Positions 16,424 to 24,450 of a stretch of 64,000 bases of DNA are shown here, in pieces; positions within the stretch are counted from its first letter, which is position 1, and each line of letters starts with the position of its first letter. Made by a program: the position numbers and the translations under genes. A model generated the notes under the pieces. The model saw only the letters and a list, made by a program, of their open reading frames with translations, did no database searches and was not told the origin of the DNA. The DNA is from Gammaproteobacteria bacterium (GTDB lineage Bacteria; Pseudomonadota; Gammaproteobacteria; Pseudomonadales; Azotimanducaceae): assembly GCA_009840305.1 (NCBI GenBank), contig VXNY01000029.1, positions 1 to 64,000 on the forward strand, written 5' to 3'.

Positions 16424-17566
16424 TCAAATAAAAGGTGTACACGCTTCGAGAAGTTTTTCGAGACACTTGTCCAACGGCGATCTAGGTATGGCAAAGTTCA
16501 ATCGAACGAAACCGAGTCCCTGAAATACCACTCCATCGGATAGTCCAAGTCCGAACGATTCAAAGTGTTGTTGTGGACTTGACACGGTTAGTCGTGTCGC
16601 GTCTATCCACATGAGATGCGTACCTTCGACGTTTGTCGTTCGCAACAATTGCGAATTTTCAATCGCCTGTTGTAGTAAATCTCGATTCTGACGAAGATAG
16701 GAATTCAACTCTTTTAGCCAAGATGATTCATCGCCGTAGGCTGCCGTCGCACCGGCAAACGCTAAAGGTGAGATGGTAGGATGAATTCTTATAGCCTGTG
16801 ACTTGAAAGCTTGACGAATTGCAGGGTCAGGAATAACCGCTACCGCGGCAGAAGCTCCCGCGACGTTGTAAGTTTTGGTATGTGAAAATAAAGAGATGGT
16901 CTTTTCAGCGATCTCGGGGTCCAAACTAGCTATCGGTGTATAAGCTAATTCCTCTTCTAGCACTAGTCCCCAATGCACATCATCAGAAATCAAGATAGTG
17001 TCGTTGCGCATACAAGTGTCCGCTAGTTCGATCAATTCTTGTCGGTTGTACACTCGACCCGTTGGGTTTTGTGGATTGGAGAACAGGAATGTTGGGGCGG
17101 TCGCCGTAGTACGACGGATATCATCAAAATCCATCTCCCATCGACTATCCACTTGAATTAAAGGAGAAAACACAGGCACTCTGTCCTGTCGTTCCGGTAC
17201 AGCAAGGAAAGGAGGATACGTCGGTACGGGTATAACACACGGATCTCCACGTTTTCCAATTACCCGAACAGCAATGTCGACACCCGTCATCACCGAATGC
17301 ATCCAAACTAACCAATCGACATTGATCTGCCAGTTAAACCGTTTTGCCCCCCACTCAACGAAAGTTTCATTCAGATCGTCTGGTACCGACGAGCATCCCA
17401 AAATTGGGTGTTCTAGTCTGTTGCGTATTGCTTGAATTATGAACTCTGGCGTTGGATAGTCCATGTCTGCAATCCATAGCGGTAAAACATCAAGATCGCG
17501 ATACTTATCCCATTTAATGCTGTGCCACGCACGTCGGTCGATAACTGTATCAAAGTCGAAATTCAA
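16424..17566 (-). CDS. MalY/PatB-family PLP-dependent aminotransferase / cystathionine beta-lyase
   Basis: A 380-residue fold-type I PLP enzyme. The N-terminus FDTVIDRRAWHSIKWDKY, followed by LPLWIADMDYPTPE, is typical of the MalY/PatB subgroup of C-S lyases. FSNPQNPTGRVY contains the PLP-contacting Asn, LISDDVHWGLV the Asp, and SLFSHTKTYNVAG the Schiff-base lysine. MalY/PatB enzymes split cystathionine or cysteine to homocysteine or sulfide, pyruvate and ammonia; some relatives are aminotransferases, so the exact reaction is unproven. ATG 17566 gives the family's usual N-terminus. It is divergent from grxD across 225 bp. Confidence 0.87.
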   Translation of the reverse strand: MNFDFDTVIDRRAWHSIKWDKYRDLDVLPLWIADMDYPTPEFIIQAIRNRLEHPILGCSSVPDDLNETFVEWGAKRFNWQINVDWLVWMHSVMTGVDIAVRVIGKRGDPCVIPVPTYPPFLAVPERQDRVPVFSPLIQVDSRWEMDFDDIRRTTATAPTFLFSNPQNPTGRVYNRQELIELADTCMRNDTILISDDVHWGLVLEEELAYTPIASLDPEIAEKTISLFSHTKTYNVAGASAAVAVIPDPAIRQAFKSQAIRIHPTISPLAFAGATAAYGDESSWLKELNSYLRQNRDLLQQAIENSQLLRTTNVEGTHLMWIDATRLTVSSPQQHFESFGLGLSDGVVFQGLGFVRLNFAIPRSPLDKCLEKLLEACTPFI

Positions 17567-17791
17567 TGTTGCTGCTCCTAATCGGTGAAATGGAAAGTTG
17601 AAAAATTGAGGTTAGCGTGTCATCAAATCGTGGTTTTCGATGCACTCTGTTCGAATTAGTCGATGATCCGGACTATGACCGAACGAAAATATGTTATCGA
17701 GGGTTGCTCGGCCAGAGTCTTTCTCTTGGTAAATTGAGCACGATACTCAGATTACAATACTCCTTCAATTAAATAGAGATGAGATACTGGA

Positions 17792-18127
17792 ATGACCGAA
17801 GATGTTGCTAATGCAATTAAAGAGCAAATCGCGAATAATCCAATTTTGTTATATATGAAAGGCTCGCCCCATGCTCCACAGTGTGGTTTTTCAGCACGGA
17901 CCGTGCAGTGTTTGATGGAGTGCAATCAACGTTTCTCATATGTTGATATTCTGAGTAATCCGGCGATCCGTCAAACGTTACCAGCGATCGCAAATTGGCC
18001 GACGTTTCCACAGTTGTATGTGAACGGCGAACTGATTGGCGGGTGCGACATCGTGAGCGAAATGCACGCGCAAGGTGAATTACAACCGCTCTTGGAATCT
18101 GCGAAGGAAGATCAAAGTTCGCCTTAA
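17792..18127 (+). CDS. grxD: monothiol glutaredoxin Grx4
   Basis: This 111-residue thioredoxin-fold protein has the CGFS active site (Cys31-Ser34, in PQCGFSARTVQ) that defines monothiol glutaredoxins. These carry and deliver [2Fe-2S] clusters with glutathione and BolA partners. WPTFPQLYVNGELIGGCDIV completes the glutathione-binding surface. The MxGSPHAP form of the loop before the CGFS is close to the usual KGTP.xPQCGFS. It converges on the left rnt copy with 22 bp between stops. In E. coli grxD and rnt are also close neighbours, suggesting this junction is ancestral. Confidence 0.95.
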   Translation: MTEDVANAIKEQIANNPILLYMKGSPHAPQCGFSARTVQCLMECNQRFSYVDILSNPAIRQTLPAIANWPTFPQLYVNGELIGGCDIVSEMHAQGELQPLLESAKEDQSSP

Positions 18128-18142
18128 GTTACGACGTGAAAG

Positions 18143-19469
18143 GTAGTATTTAGTCGTTAGTGTTAAGGTTTATCCAATCGGGATTGAAATCATAATCATT
18201 TACGATGGTACAGAATAGCTGAGCGGTAACGGTCGCATCGTATAACGCCGAATGCGCTTTTTTATCGTCGAATTCGATTCCAGCCCGGGCACAGGCCACG
18301 GATAGAACCGAGTGCCCGAAATTTACTGCTGCTAGTGAGGCGGTATCGATTACGGTGAAAAGGTGAAATGGATTTTGTCCAATGTCGTTGCGTTGCGCGG
18401 CGGCTCTGATGAAGTTGTGGTCGAAATACGCGTTGTGTCCGACTAAATAAGCTCGAGTACAGGAATTTGCTTTTAATCGTTTCCGAATATTTCGAAAGCA
18501 CTCTCGCAAGCAAGTTTCTTCCAGCTGCGCGCCACGAGCGGGGTCGAACGGATCAATTCCGATCAAATCCAGCGACGAGTCTTCTATACATGTGTCTGGA
18601 TGCGGTAGAACCGCCCAACGATGGTGTTTACTTGGGTGCAACATATCGTCGCGCCATTCAAGAAAAACGATAGCAATTTCTATGATTGCGTGGTTGAAAG
18701 GATCAACCCCACCGGTTTCGAGATCAAGTACAACGGGCAGATAACCGCGAAATCGATCTTTAAACTCCATAGGTCTCTAACTTCTCTATCAAGACATGTT
18801 TCGCGTGCGGTCTGTGATTCATGGGTAGATTCGCGCGACGCCTCTCTATCGTTATACGAAACTTCTTATCGATTTGGGCTCATTTTCAGTAAATCGGTGC
18901 TTAGGTCTTAGCTCGGCAAAGGTGTCTTGTCCTTGAATTCGCAGAGATCCTCGATTTCGCACAAATAGCATTTAGGTTTTCGCGCGATACAAACGTATCG
19001 ACCGTGGAGTATTAACCAGTGATGCGCTCCCTTTTTGAATTCATCTGGAATCCACTTGGTTAATCGGTCTTCCACTTCTCTGGGATTCCTTCCTCGAGCA
19101 ATTTTTGTACGATTTGCAACACGGAAAATGTGAGTGTCGACGGCGATCACAGGATGGTCGAATGCTGTGTTGAGTACGACATTAGCTGTTTTGCGACCCA
19201 CACCTGGCAGTCGCTCTAGTTCTTCTCGGGTGCTAGGCACTTCTCCATTATGTTCTGTTAGCAGGATCTTGCATGTACTGTGTACGTTCTCTGCTTTTGC
19301 GTTGTAGAGTCCGATCGTTTTAATGTACTCCTTCAGTCCGTCAACGCCAAGTGCGAACATTTTGCTCGGGGTAGGTGCAACGGAAAATAACTCTTTCGTT
19401 GCTAAGTTGACGCTCACATCGGTCGCTTGAGCTGAGAGGATTACCGCGACTAATAATTGGAATGGAGAT
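18143..19469. repeat. left copy of a 1.33-kb direct duplication (rnt + 5'-truncated nth)
   Basis: This segment matches 22328-23654 at a constant offset of 4185 bp. Reading by eye, I find eight differences (18151, 18159, 18165, 18168, 18172, 18193, 18231, 18264), seven of them transitions, all in the first ~115 bp. None is visible in the remaining ~1.2 kb. Identity ends abruptly after AGAT at 19466-19469, inside nth. On the other side it fades just past the rnt stop. Confidence 0.93.
18150..18770 (-). CDS. rnt: ribonuclease T, left copy
   Basis: A 206-residue DEDDh-family 3'-5' exonuclease that trims tRNA 3' ends and mature small RNAs. Exo I is VVLDLETGG, with the metal-binding Asp and Glu (about residues 16-18). 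Exo II lies in GHNAYFDHNFI. Exo III is HSALYDATVTAQ, with His and Asp. All catalytic residues are intact and the length is normal. It differs from the right copy (22335-22955) by two residues near the C-terminus (Tyr/Cys and Ile/Thr). Both copies could be functional. The 3' neighbour grxD matches the arrangement in other gammaproteobacteria, so this end is probably the original chromosomal junction. Confidence 0.93.
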   Translation of the reverse strand: MEFKDRFRGYLPVVLDLETGGVDPFNHAIIEIAIVFLEWRDDMLHPSKHHRWAVLPHPDTCIEDSSLDLIGIDPFDPARGAQLEETCLRECFRNIRKRLKANSCTRAYLVGHNAYFDHNFIRAAAQRNDIGQNPFHLFTVIDTASLAAVNFGHSVLSVACARAGIEFDDKKAHSALYDATVTAQLFCTIVNDYDFNPDWINLNTND

Positions 19470-19471
19470 AT
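18908..19471 (-). pseudogene. nth: endonuclease III, 5'-truncated copy
   Basis: The C-terminal ~185 residues of Nth are intact, including the helix-hairpin-helix LPGVGRKTANVV with its catalytic Lys, AVDTHIFRVANR with the catalytic Asp, and the four-cysteine Fe-S loop (CIARKPKCYLCEIEDLC). The sequence corresponding to the first ~27 residues of the right copy is missing. Homology stops at 19469 and a TAA lies at 19472-19474, so there is no native start. A GTG inside the body could start a 169-residue product, but this would lack helices needed for folding. It is most likely a non-functional by-product of the duplication. Confidence 0.9.
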
Positions 19472-19560
19472 TTAGGAGTTCGATTGTTAAAAAACAATGA
19501 CTGAGCACCCAATACATTTTTTTTTGTTTTTGCGTTTCGAGCGTCTTGCGGTTTCTATAG

Positions 19561-19594
19561 CCAAAAATAAAATGCCCCGATCGACGCGAGGCAT
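19561..19594 (-). terminator. intrinsic terminator of the two-gene insert unit
   Basis: On the minus strand, ATGCCTCG and CGGGGCAT (one G-U pair) form an 8-bp stem with a 7-nt loop, followed by TTTATTTTTGG. It lies 26 bp after the stop of the lipoprotein gene ending at 19620, the right place to end that transcript. Confidence 0.72.
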
Positions 19595-19619
19595 AAAAGG
19601 TAGGTTTATTCAATACGAC

Positions 19620-20612
19620 TTAAGGAGTAGGTAATTCTGCTTCCTCTGCGTACTTTCCCTTGAAATGCACCAAACGCTCTTTCAACGCAATTTGCAAATC
19701 TCGTTCGATTGAATTAAACGGTTTCGCATTCTTCAATCTAGAACTCATCTTCAATAAATACGGAGCAGCTTGTTCTTCATATTTGATCATCGCTTCGACT
19801 ATTTGAATGTGCGGTATTCCGTATTTCCTATGATCTTCTTGTAGTACGGTCACCAAAGCTTCCAGTCCTTCAACGGAGCGAAAGTCACCTAGACTTTTCG
19901 CGGCTAAAGCTGAAATCCTTCTTATCGCTTTCTTGTTCAGCAGAATGTCAATTCGAAACGCTTGGTCGTTAGGATTATTAAACTTCCCATGAAATAAAGC
20001 TGAAAGTAATGGGAGAGGATTATTGGCATCATTCCAACCACCATCAGGAAATCCTCCACGATAACCACCCAGTGGGAACGGTAGAGCATTCCTGATTATT
20101 TCATACACCGCCTCGTCCCCCGGGTATAAATACGAGAGCAACATTGGTAGGTGGATCCAAGCGGGAGATACCGATATAGGACCTGTTCTCGTTTCAAACC
20201 TTTCTACTAAGTCGTCACGCATAGTGGGTACTGGCATAGTTTGGCCCGCTTCTTTCCATCCTTCATTCCACATATTCATTAAGGTGTCATAAAGACCCGG
20301 AATATCTTGAAGATTTCTATCATCAACAACGGGTTCACCACCTTCTTCTATTCTGAGTTTATATATACCAATAAACATACTCATTGCACCTACGGAACAG
20401 AGGACGATTTCAGGATCATCATGTTGCAATCCTTTCGCGATCAAATCATGAATTTCACTGTCTGGTACATCGGTATCAAACATTGCTTCGCGTTCAAGCC
20501 AGATGTAGGTTTCAAGTTCAGTGCGTTGTTCAGTCTCGTGCTTTTCTGAACATGCACTACCAGTGAAAAGAACGAACGCCAAGTATAAATAGGTAAATCG
20601 CTGTGTTTTCAT
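19620..20612 (-). CDS. predicted lipoprotein of unknown function
   Basis: A 330-residue protein with a lipoprotein signal: a short basic N-terminus, a hydrophobic stretch, and LFTGSAC with lipidation Cys21. The mature part is charged and mainly helical. Segments such as DPEIVLCSVGAM, LSALFHGKFNNPNDQAF, RISALAAKSLGDFRSVEGLEALVTVLQ and IVEAMIKYEEQAAPYLLKM look like paired HEAT-like helices, with a Gly/Pro-rich segment (PFPLGGYRGGFPDGGWND) in the middle. I do not recognise a family. It follows the NCxH-motif gene by 27 bp and shares its terminator, so the two are probably one transcription unit. Together they lie between the rnt-nth repeats, beside a dead recombinase, which suggests acquired cargo. 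Confidence 0.7.
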   Translation of the reverse strand: MKTQRFTYLYLAFVLFTGSACSEKHETEQRTELETYIWLEREAMFDTDVPDSEIHDLIAKGLQHDDPEIVLCSVGAMSMFIGIYKLRIEEGGEPVVDDRNLQDIPGLYDTLMNMWNEGWKEAGQTMPVPTMRDDLVERFETRTGPISVSPAWIHLPMLLSYLYPGDEAVYEIIRNALPFPLGGYRGGFPDGGWNDANNPLPLLSALFHGKFNNPNDQAFRIDILLNKKAIRRISALAAKSLGDFRSVEGLEALVTVLQEDHRKYGIPHIQIVEAMIKYEEQAAPYLLKMSSRLKNAKPFNSIERDLQIALKERLVHFKGKYAEEAELPTP

Positions 20613-20639
20613 GTTTTCTCTCCTGTATATTGACCTGTG

Positions 20640-21236
20640 TTAACTATCGCCACCTTTAGAACTCTCATCCCTTCCCGTAATTACATAATGAGCCCAATGT
20701 TGACAATTTCGCTCAAACAAATGATAGTCGTTTCCGGGTCCCCACTTTTCCTCAAAACGACGATGGGCACTGTAATACTCAACCCCCGCTAGCCCTACCA
20801 ATTGTTGATAGAAATCTAGGGAATAAAAAAATTCTTCCTCGCAATCACTCCGGGTCTCGGTATCTCGCATCTCGGAGTCTACGTACACAATATTCCCAAA
20901 GGCATAACTTGTAATTTTCCATATCCATCTTCCTTTATCTTTGAAGGTTGCATAGAAACCACGATTTGTATGGGATGTTTGGTTTTCTCTAGCGGCATCT
21001 GAGTAATAAGTTACGTACGCATCTTCGTGGGAAACGTCCCGATGTGGATTCAGTTTGTGCCAACCCTCTGCCATATCAGAAAGCCACTTTGGCCAATCTG
21101 CAGTGTAATCAATTTCACACCTGCCCGTCTCAACCCAATTTCCAGAAGCGTACAGGAGCCCGCCGAACATCGCCAGCGTCAGAATTACTACTAGTAAACC
21201 TGGAACGAACCGGCTAAGTTTTCCTGAAATTTTCAT
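20640..21236 (-). CDS. membrane-anchored protein with LRAT-like NCxH motif, function unknown
   Basis: A 198-residue protein with one N-terminal membrane span (about residues 10-31, VPGLLVVILTLAMFGGLLYA) and a periplasmic body. Near the C-terminus, HLFERNCQHWAHYVITG places Cys178 and His180 in an N-C-x-H-[FW] motif followed by a hydrophobic helix. This resembles the catalytic NCEHF segment of LRAT/NlpC-P60-type permuted papain folds. A matching upstream catalytic His is not obvious, so enzyme activity is only inferred. The acidic tract TRSDCEEEFF and the Trp-rich DWPKWLSDMAEGWH are distinctive. It is the first gene of the insert unit, with over 500 bp of non-coding sequence upstream. Confidence 0.65.
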   Translation of the reverse strand: MKISGKLSRFVPGLLVVILTLAMFGGLLYASGNWVETGRCEIDYTADWPKWLSDMAEGWHKLNPHRDVSHEDAYVTYYSDAARENQTSHTNRGFYATFKDKGRWIWKITSYAFGNIVYVDSEMRDTETRSDCEEEFFYSLDFYQQLVGLAGVEYYSAHRRFEEKWGPGNDYHLFERNCQHWAHYVITGRDESSKGGDS

Positions 21237-21760
21237 ATTTCAATCTCCAAATATAAATTGCAATTTACCGACAAATTGATATCGAGTCACTTGTTCGTTT
21301 AAGGAGAATTAACCCTGCTTTTTTACCCAGACAAGTTAATTATGCTTGACTGTTGTATTCACAGGCAACCTGGCTCTTGGGTGTCCTCAAACAAACGAAT
21401 GAAAGCGTTTTACTACAGACTTACAGAAATTTAGACAATCCCCACGTTCGTAACGCACCAGTAAATTTCGCACGAACAACAACGAGATACTCACGAACTG
21501 AAACGCGATGTGTACGTACAAACGAGTAATCGATCTGAAAACATCCAACGATACCAGTTATTTATTATTCAGACAAAATGAGGTGCTAATTGCAAATTTC
21601 ATGACTTTGTGCGAAAATGTCGCTACAGAGATAGATTAGCGTTTCGATTTTTTCATTGCCCCCTATCCCTTTTCTGTCCTTATGAAGTCCGCAAGACCGC
21701 GCCACGTGGCTTAAACTCGCTAGTGCTCGTTCTGGCTAGCTTGGTAAATCTTCAACCGAG
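21237..21760. other. non-coding spacer upstream of the insert unit
   Basis: I see no credible ORF or RNA gene here. The AT-rich part nearest the NCxH-motif gene (21237-21600) should contain its promoter, although no clear -35/-10 pair stands out. GGAGATTGAA, read on the minus strand just before 21236, could serve as the ribosome-binding site. From about 21680 the composition turns GC-richer and runs into the recombinase remnant. Confidence 0.5.
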
Positions 21761-22320
21761 TTAGAGATACTTCCCGACCGCCACGCGTTCCACTCTCGCC
21801 CTACGTCAATAGCGCAAGACCATCCGCTCGGACTTCCAAACGTCCGCTAGTGCGATCTCCGGGGTACTTGCACCTCTCGATGTCAATTCACTTGCAAGAC
21901 CAATGCGACCGGAATTACTGGCATATTCGCCCTTCAACCCCTCGCTCTCAATGCTTGCTAGAAAGAGCTTTGCTATCTGTCGATCGCTGAGCTTGATCAC
22001 TTAAGAGTTTGGATCCCATCCGTTCCAGCGCAGGTGACGGATCGCTTTCGTCCGATTCCCTTCAACAATCGCACGTCCAACCGCCCCTCTGGGGTTGTCT
22101 TGTTGGAGTGCACTTAGACCAGGATAGATCCGTCCTCGATGTTCGCCCTTCCTCGACCCCGCGCCAACGTCGAAACCTGTTCCACTCGCACAGATCACCC
22201 CAGCGCGTTCCTGGCGCGATCACCGGTTGAATAAACTGCATTTGATCGGCGCGCACGGGGACAGGGTGCACCTGTTGCGCGACATTTTGAAGCACAATCG
22301 CATTTGTTTTATTTCTGTCC
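21761..22320 (-). pseudogene. degraded tyrosine recombinase (phage-type integrase)
   Basis: Read on the minus strand, the frame after 22198 gives GRAIVEGNRTKAIRHLRWNGWDPNS, a stop, then IKLSDRQIAKLF, SNSGRIGLASELTSRGASTPEIA, WKSERMVLRY, a second stop (TGA) and RRARVERVAVGKYL before a final TAA at 21761. This follows the C-terminal catalytic region of tyrosine recombinases: the usual SGHS-R-G-A...GRWKS...M..RY series. The HxxR is degraded to SNSGR, leaving the Arg, and the nucleophile region is RY. At least two in-frame stops and no intact N-terminal domain make it a pseudogene. Sequence up to about 22320 is GC-rich like the rest of it but not recognisable. Confidence 0.72.
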
Positions 22321-22327
22321 GAAAATT

Positions 22328-23654
22328 GTCCTATTCAGTCGTTGGTGTTGAGATTTGTCCAATCGGGATTGAAATCACAATCATTTACGATGGTACAGAA
22401 TAGCTGAGCGGTAACTGTCGCATCGTATAACGCCGAATGCGCTTTTTTGTCGTCGAATTCGATTCCAGCCCGGGCACAGGCCACGGATAGAACCGAGTGC
22501 CCGAAATTTACTGCTGCTAGTGAGGCGGTATCGATTACGGTGAAAAGGTGAAATGGATTTTGTCCAATGTCGTTGCGTTGCGCGGCGGCTCTGATGAAGT
22601 TGTGGTCGAAATACGCGTTGTGTCCGACTAAATAAGCTCGAGTACAGGAATTTGCTTTTAATCGTTTCCGAATATTTCGAAAGCACTCTCGCAAGCAAGT
22701 TTCTTCCAGCTGCGCGCCACGAGCGGGGTCGAACGGATCAATTCCGATCAAATCCAGCGACGAGTCTTCTATACATGTGTCTGGATGCGGTAGAACCGCC
22801 CAACGATGGTGTTTACTTGGGTGCAACATATCGTCGCGCCATTCAAGAAAAACGATAGCAATTTCTATGATTGCGTGGTTGAAAGGATCAACCCCACCGG
22901 TTTCGAGATCAAGTACAACGGGCAGATAACCGCGAAATCGATCTTTAAACTCCATAGGTCTCTAACTTCTCTATCAAGACATGTTTCGCGTGCGGTCTGT
23001 GATTCATGGGTAGATTCGCGCGACGCCTCTCTATCGTTATACGAAACTTCTTATCGATTTGGGCTCATTTTCAGTAAATCGGTGCTTAGGTCTTAGCTCG
23101 GCAAAGGTGTCTTGTCCTTGAATTCGCAGAGATCCTCGATTTCGCACAAATAGCATTTAGGTTTTCGCGCGATACAAACGTATCGACCGTGGAGTATTAA
23201 CCAGTGATGCGCTCCCTTTTTGAATTCATCTGGAATCCACTTGGTTAATCGGTCTTCCACTTCTCTGGGATTCCTTCCTCGAGCAATTTTTGTACGATTT
23301 GCAACACGGAAAATGTGAGTGTCGACGGCGATCACAGGATGGTCGAATGCTGTGTTGAGTACGACATTAGCTGTTTTGCGACCCACACCTGGCAGTCGCT
23401 CTAGTTCTTCTCGGGTGCTAGGCACTTCTCCATTATGTTCTGTTAGCAGGATCTTGCATGTACTGTGTACGTTCTCTGCTTTTGCGTTGTAGAGTCCGAT
23501 CGTTTTAATGTACTCCTTCAGTCCGTCAACGCCAAGTGCGAACATTTTGCTCGGGGTAGGTGCAACGGAAAATAACTCTTTCGTTGCTAAGTTGACGCTC
23601 ACATCGGTCGCTTGAGCTGAGAGGATTACCGCGACTAATAATTGGAATGGAGAT
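22328..23654. repeat. right copy of the 1.33-kb direct duplication
   Basis: This is the partner of 18143-19469. It carries complete rnt and most of nth; chromosomal nth continues past the repeat end to its native start at 23734. The left edge is just beyond the rnt stop, next to the recombinase remnant. The right side keeps the normal order of class II aldolase and rsx genes. Confidence 0.93.
22335..22955 (-). CDS. rnt: ribonuclease T, right copy
   Basis: This second 206-residue RNase T has all DEDDh residues (VVLDLETGG, GHNAYFDHNF, HSALYDAT) and differs from the left copy only near the C-terminus (VNDCDFNPDWTN here). The stop codon is TGA where the left copy has TAA. Its 3' flank is the recombinase remnant, not grxD. 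It lies 137 bp after nth in the same direction and could be co-transcribed with the rsx-aldolase-nth series. Confidence 0.93.
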   Translation of the reverse strand: MEFKDRFRGYLPVVLDLETGGVDPFNHAIIEIAIVFLEWRDDMLHPSKHHRWAVLPHPDTCIEDSSLDLIGIDPFDPARGAQLEETCLRECFRNIRKRLKANSCTRAYLVGHNAYFDHNFIRAAAQRNDIGQNPFHLFTVIDTASLAAVNFGHSVLSVACARAGIEFDDKKAHSALYDATVTAQLFCTIVNDCDFNPDWTNLNTND

Positions 23655-23734
23655 TGGTGATGGAGTTCGGTGTCAGGGTCACTATCCTTCTCGCGGAAAC
23701 GCTCGAATATTTGTCTGCGTTTGTCGTGGTTCAT
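23093..23734 (-). CDS. nth: endonuclease III
   Basis: This full-length 213-residue base-excision repair glycosylase/AP lyase removes oxidised pyrimidines. The N-terminus MNHDKRRQIFERFREK, followed by SPFQLLVAVILSAQATD, is standard. The helix-hairpin-helix LPGVGRKTANVV contains the catalytic Lys, AVDTHIFRVANR the catalytic Asp, and C-x6-C-x2-C-x5-C near the C-terminus binds a [4Fe-4S] cluster. It follows the class II aldolase gene by 17 bp. The rsx operon next to nth is a widespread gammaproteobacterial arrangement, which marks this as the original copy. Confidence 0.96.
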   Translation of the reverse strand: MNHDKRRQIFERFREKDSDPDTELHHQSPFQLLVAVILSAQATDVSVNLATKELFSVAPTPSKMFALGVDGLKEYIKTIGLYNAKAENVHSTCKILLTEHNGEVPSTREELERLPGVGRKTANVVLNTAFDHPVIAVDTHIFRVANRTKIARGRNPREVEDRLTKWIPDEFKKGAHHWLILHGRYVCIARKPKCYLCEIEDLCEFKDKTPLPS

Positions 23735-23751
23735 TCCAACCGGGCCTAGAA

Positions 23752-24450
23752 CTATTCGATCCCGTGAAATTTTGCCAAGTATTCAAACTTAGCACGAACA
23801 CGAGCCTCGCGAAATAGTCCATCTTGTGCTTGTTTGGCAGACTCGTCGGATATCGGTACTGGGTTCTGTACCTTTAAGTGCGCCTCAGCGACGCGCTCTA
23901 AGGTGACGAACCGTACAACCGCACTGGCTACCGACGCTCCTGCTGTCAGTAATCCATGATTGCGAAGAATAGTGGCATGTTTATGTCCCAAACACTGAGC
24001 GATTCGGTTGCCGCCCTCTATTCCTCGAATTTGAACTTCTTCATCATCAAAGAGCGCGCAATCGTCTACGAAGATACACGCTTCTTGCGTGATCGGCAAG
24101 ATAGGACGAACTTCTGCAGAGAAGGGCGTTCCCCAAGGTGTGTGTGTATGTGCGGCGGAGTTTAGGTCGGCTCGAGCGGTTAAGATTGGACAGTGGATGT
24201 TGAACGCTGGCGAATTTACATTTCCTTGTCCAAGCACTGTGTCTCCGGATTGGTTTAACAACACCATATCGTCAACTGTCGCTTGAGTAAAGGGAACTCC
24301 ATTTCTAAGGAGCCAGAAACACTCTGTGCGCTCCGGATCTCTCGCGCTAATGTGCCCATCTCCCAGGTCGCCCCAGCCTAGAGCTCCGAATATGCGGTAG
24401 CTTCGCAATAGGTCAATAAGGACGTCTGATCTACTGAGCGACTCGTTCAT
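23752..24450 (-). CDS. class II aldolase/adducin family protein
   Basis: A 232-residue protein of the fuculose-1-phosphate aldolase/adducin family. GDGHISARDPE near residue 25, AAHTHTPWGTPFSAE with two zinc-ligand histidines, and ILRNHGLLTAG with a third are the family hallmarks; an acidic residue in TQEACIFVDD fits the catalytic position. Substrates in this family vary (sugar phosphates, methylthioribulose phosphate and others), so no specific reaction is assigned. Its first 20 bp overlap the end of rsxE, and nth follows after 17 bp, so it sits within the rsx-nth transcription unit where many relatives have none. Confidence 0.85.
   Translation of the reverse strand: MNESLSRSDVLIDLLRSYRIFGALGWGDLGDGHISARDPERTECFWLLRNGVPFTQATVDDMVLLNQSGDTVLGQGNVNSPAFNIHCPILTARADLNSAAHTHTPWGTPFSAEVRPILPITQEACIFVDDCALFDDEEVQIRGIEGGNRIAQCLGHKHATILRNHGLLTAGASVASAVVRFVTLERVAEAHLKVQNPVPISDESAKQAQDGLFREARVRAKFEYLAKFHGIE

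Noticed and set aside
15831-21625. TGACTTTGTGCG followed by AAAATG both at about 15830 and at about 21602
   Set aside because: A shared 12-mer plus 6 bases is slightly more than expected by chance, but flanks do not match and the two contexts differ, so it is not enough for a regulatory site.
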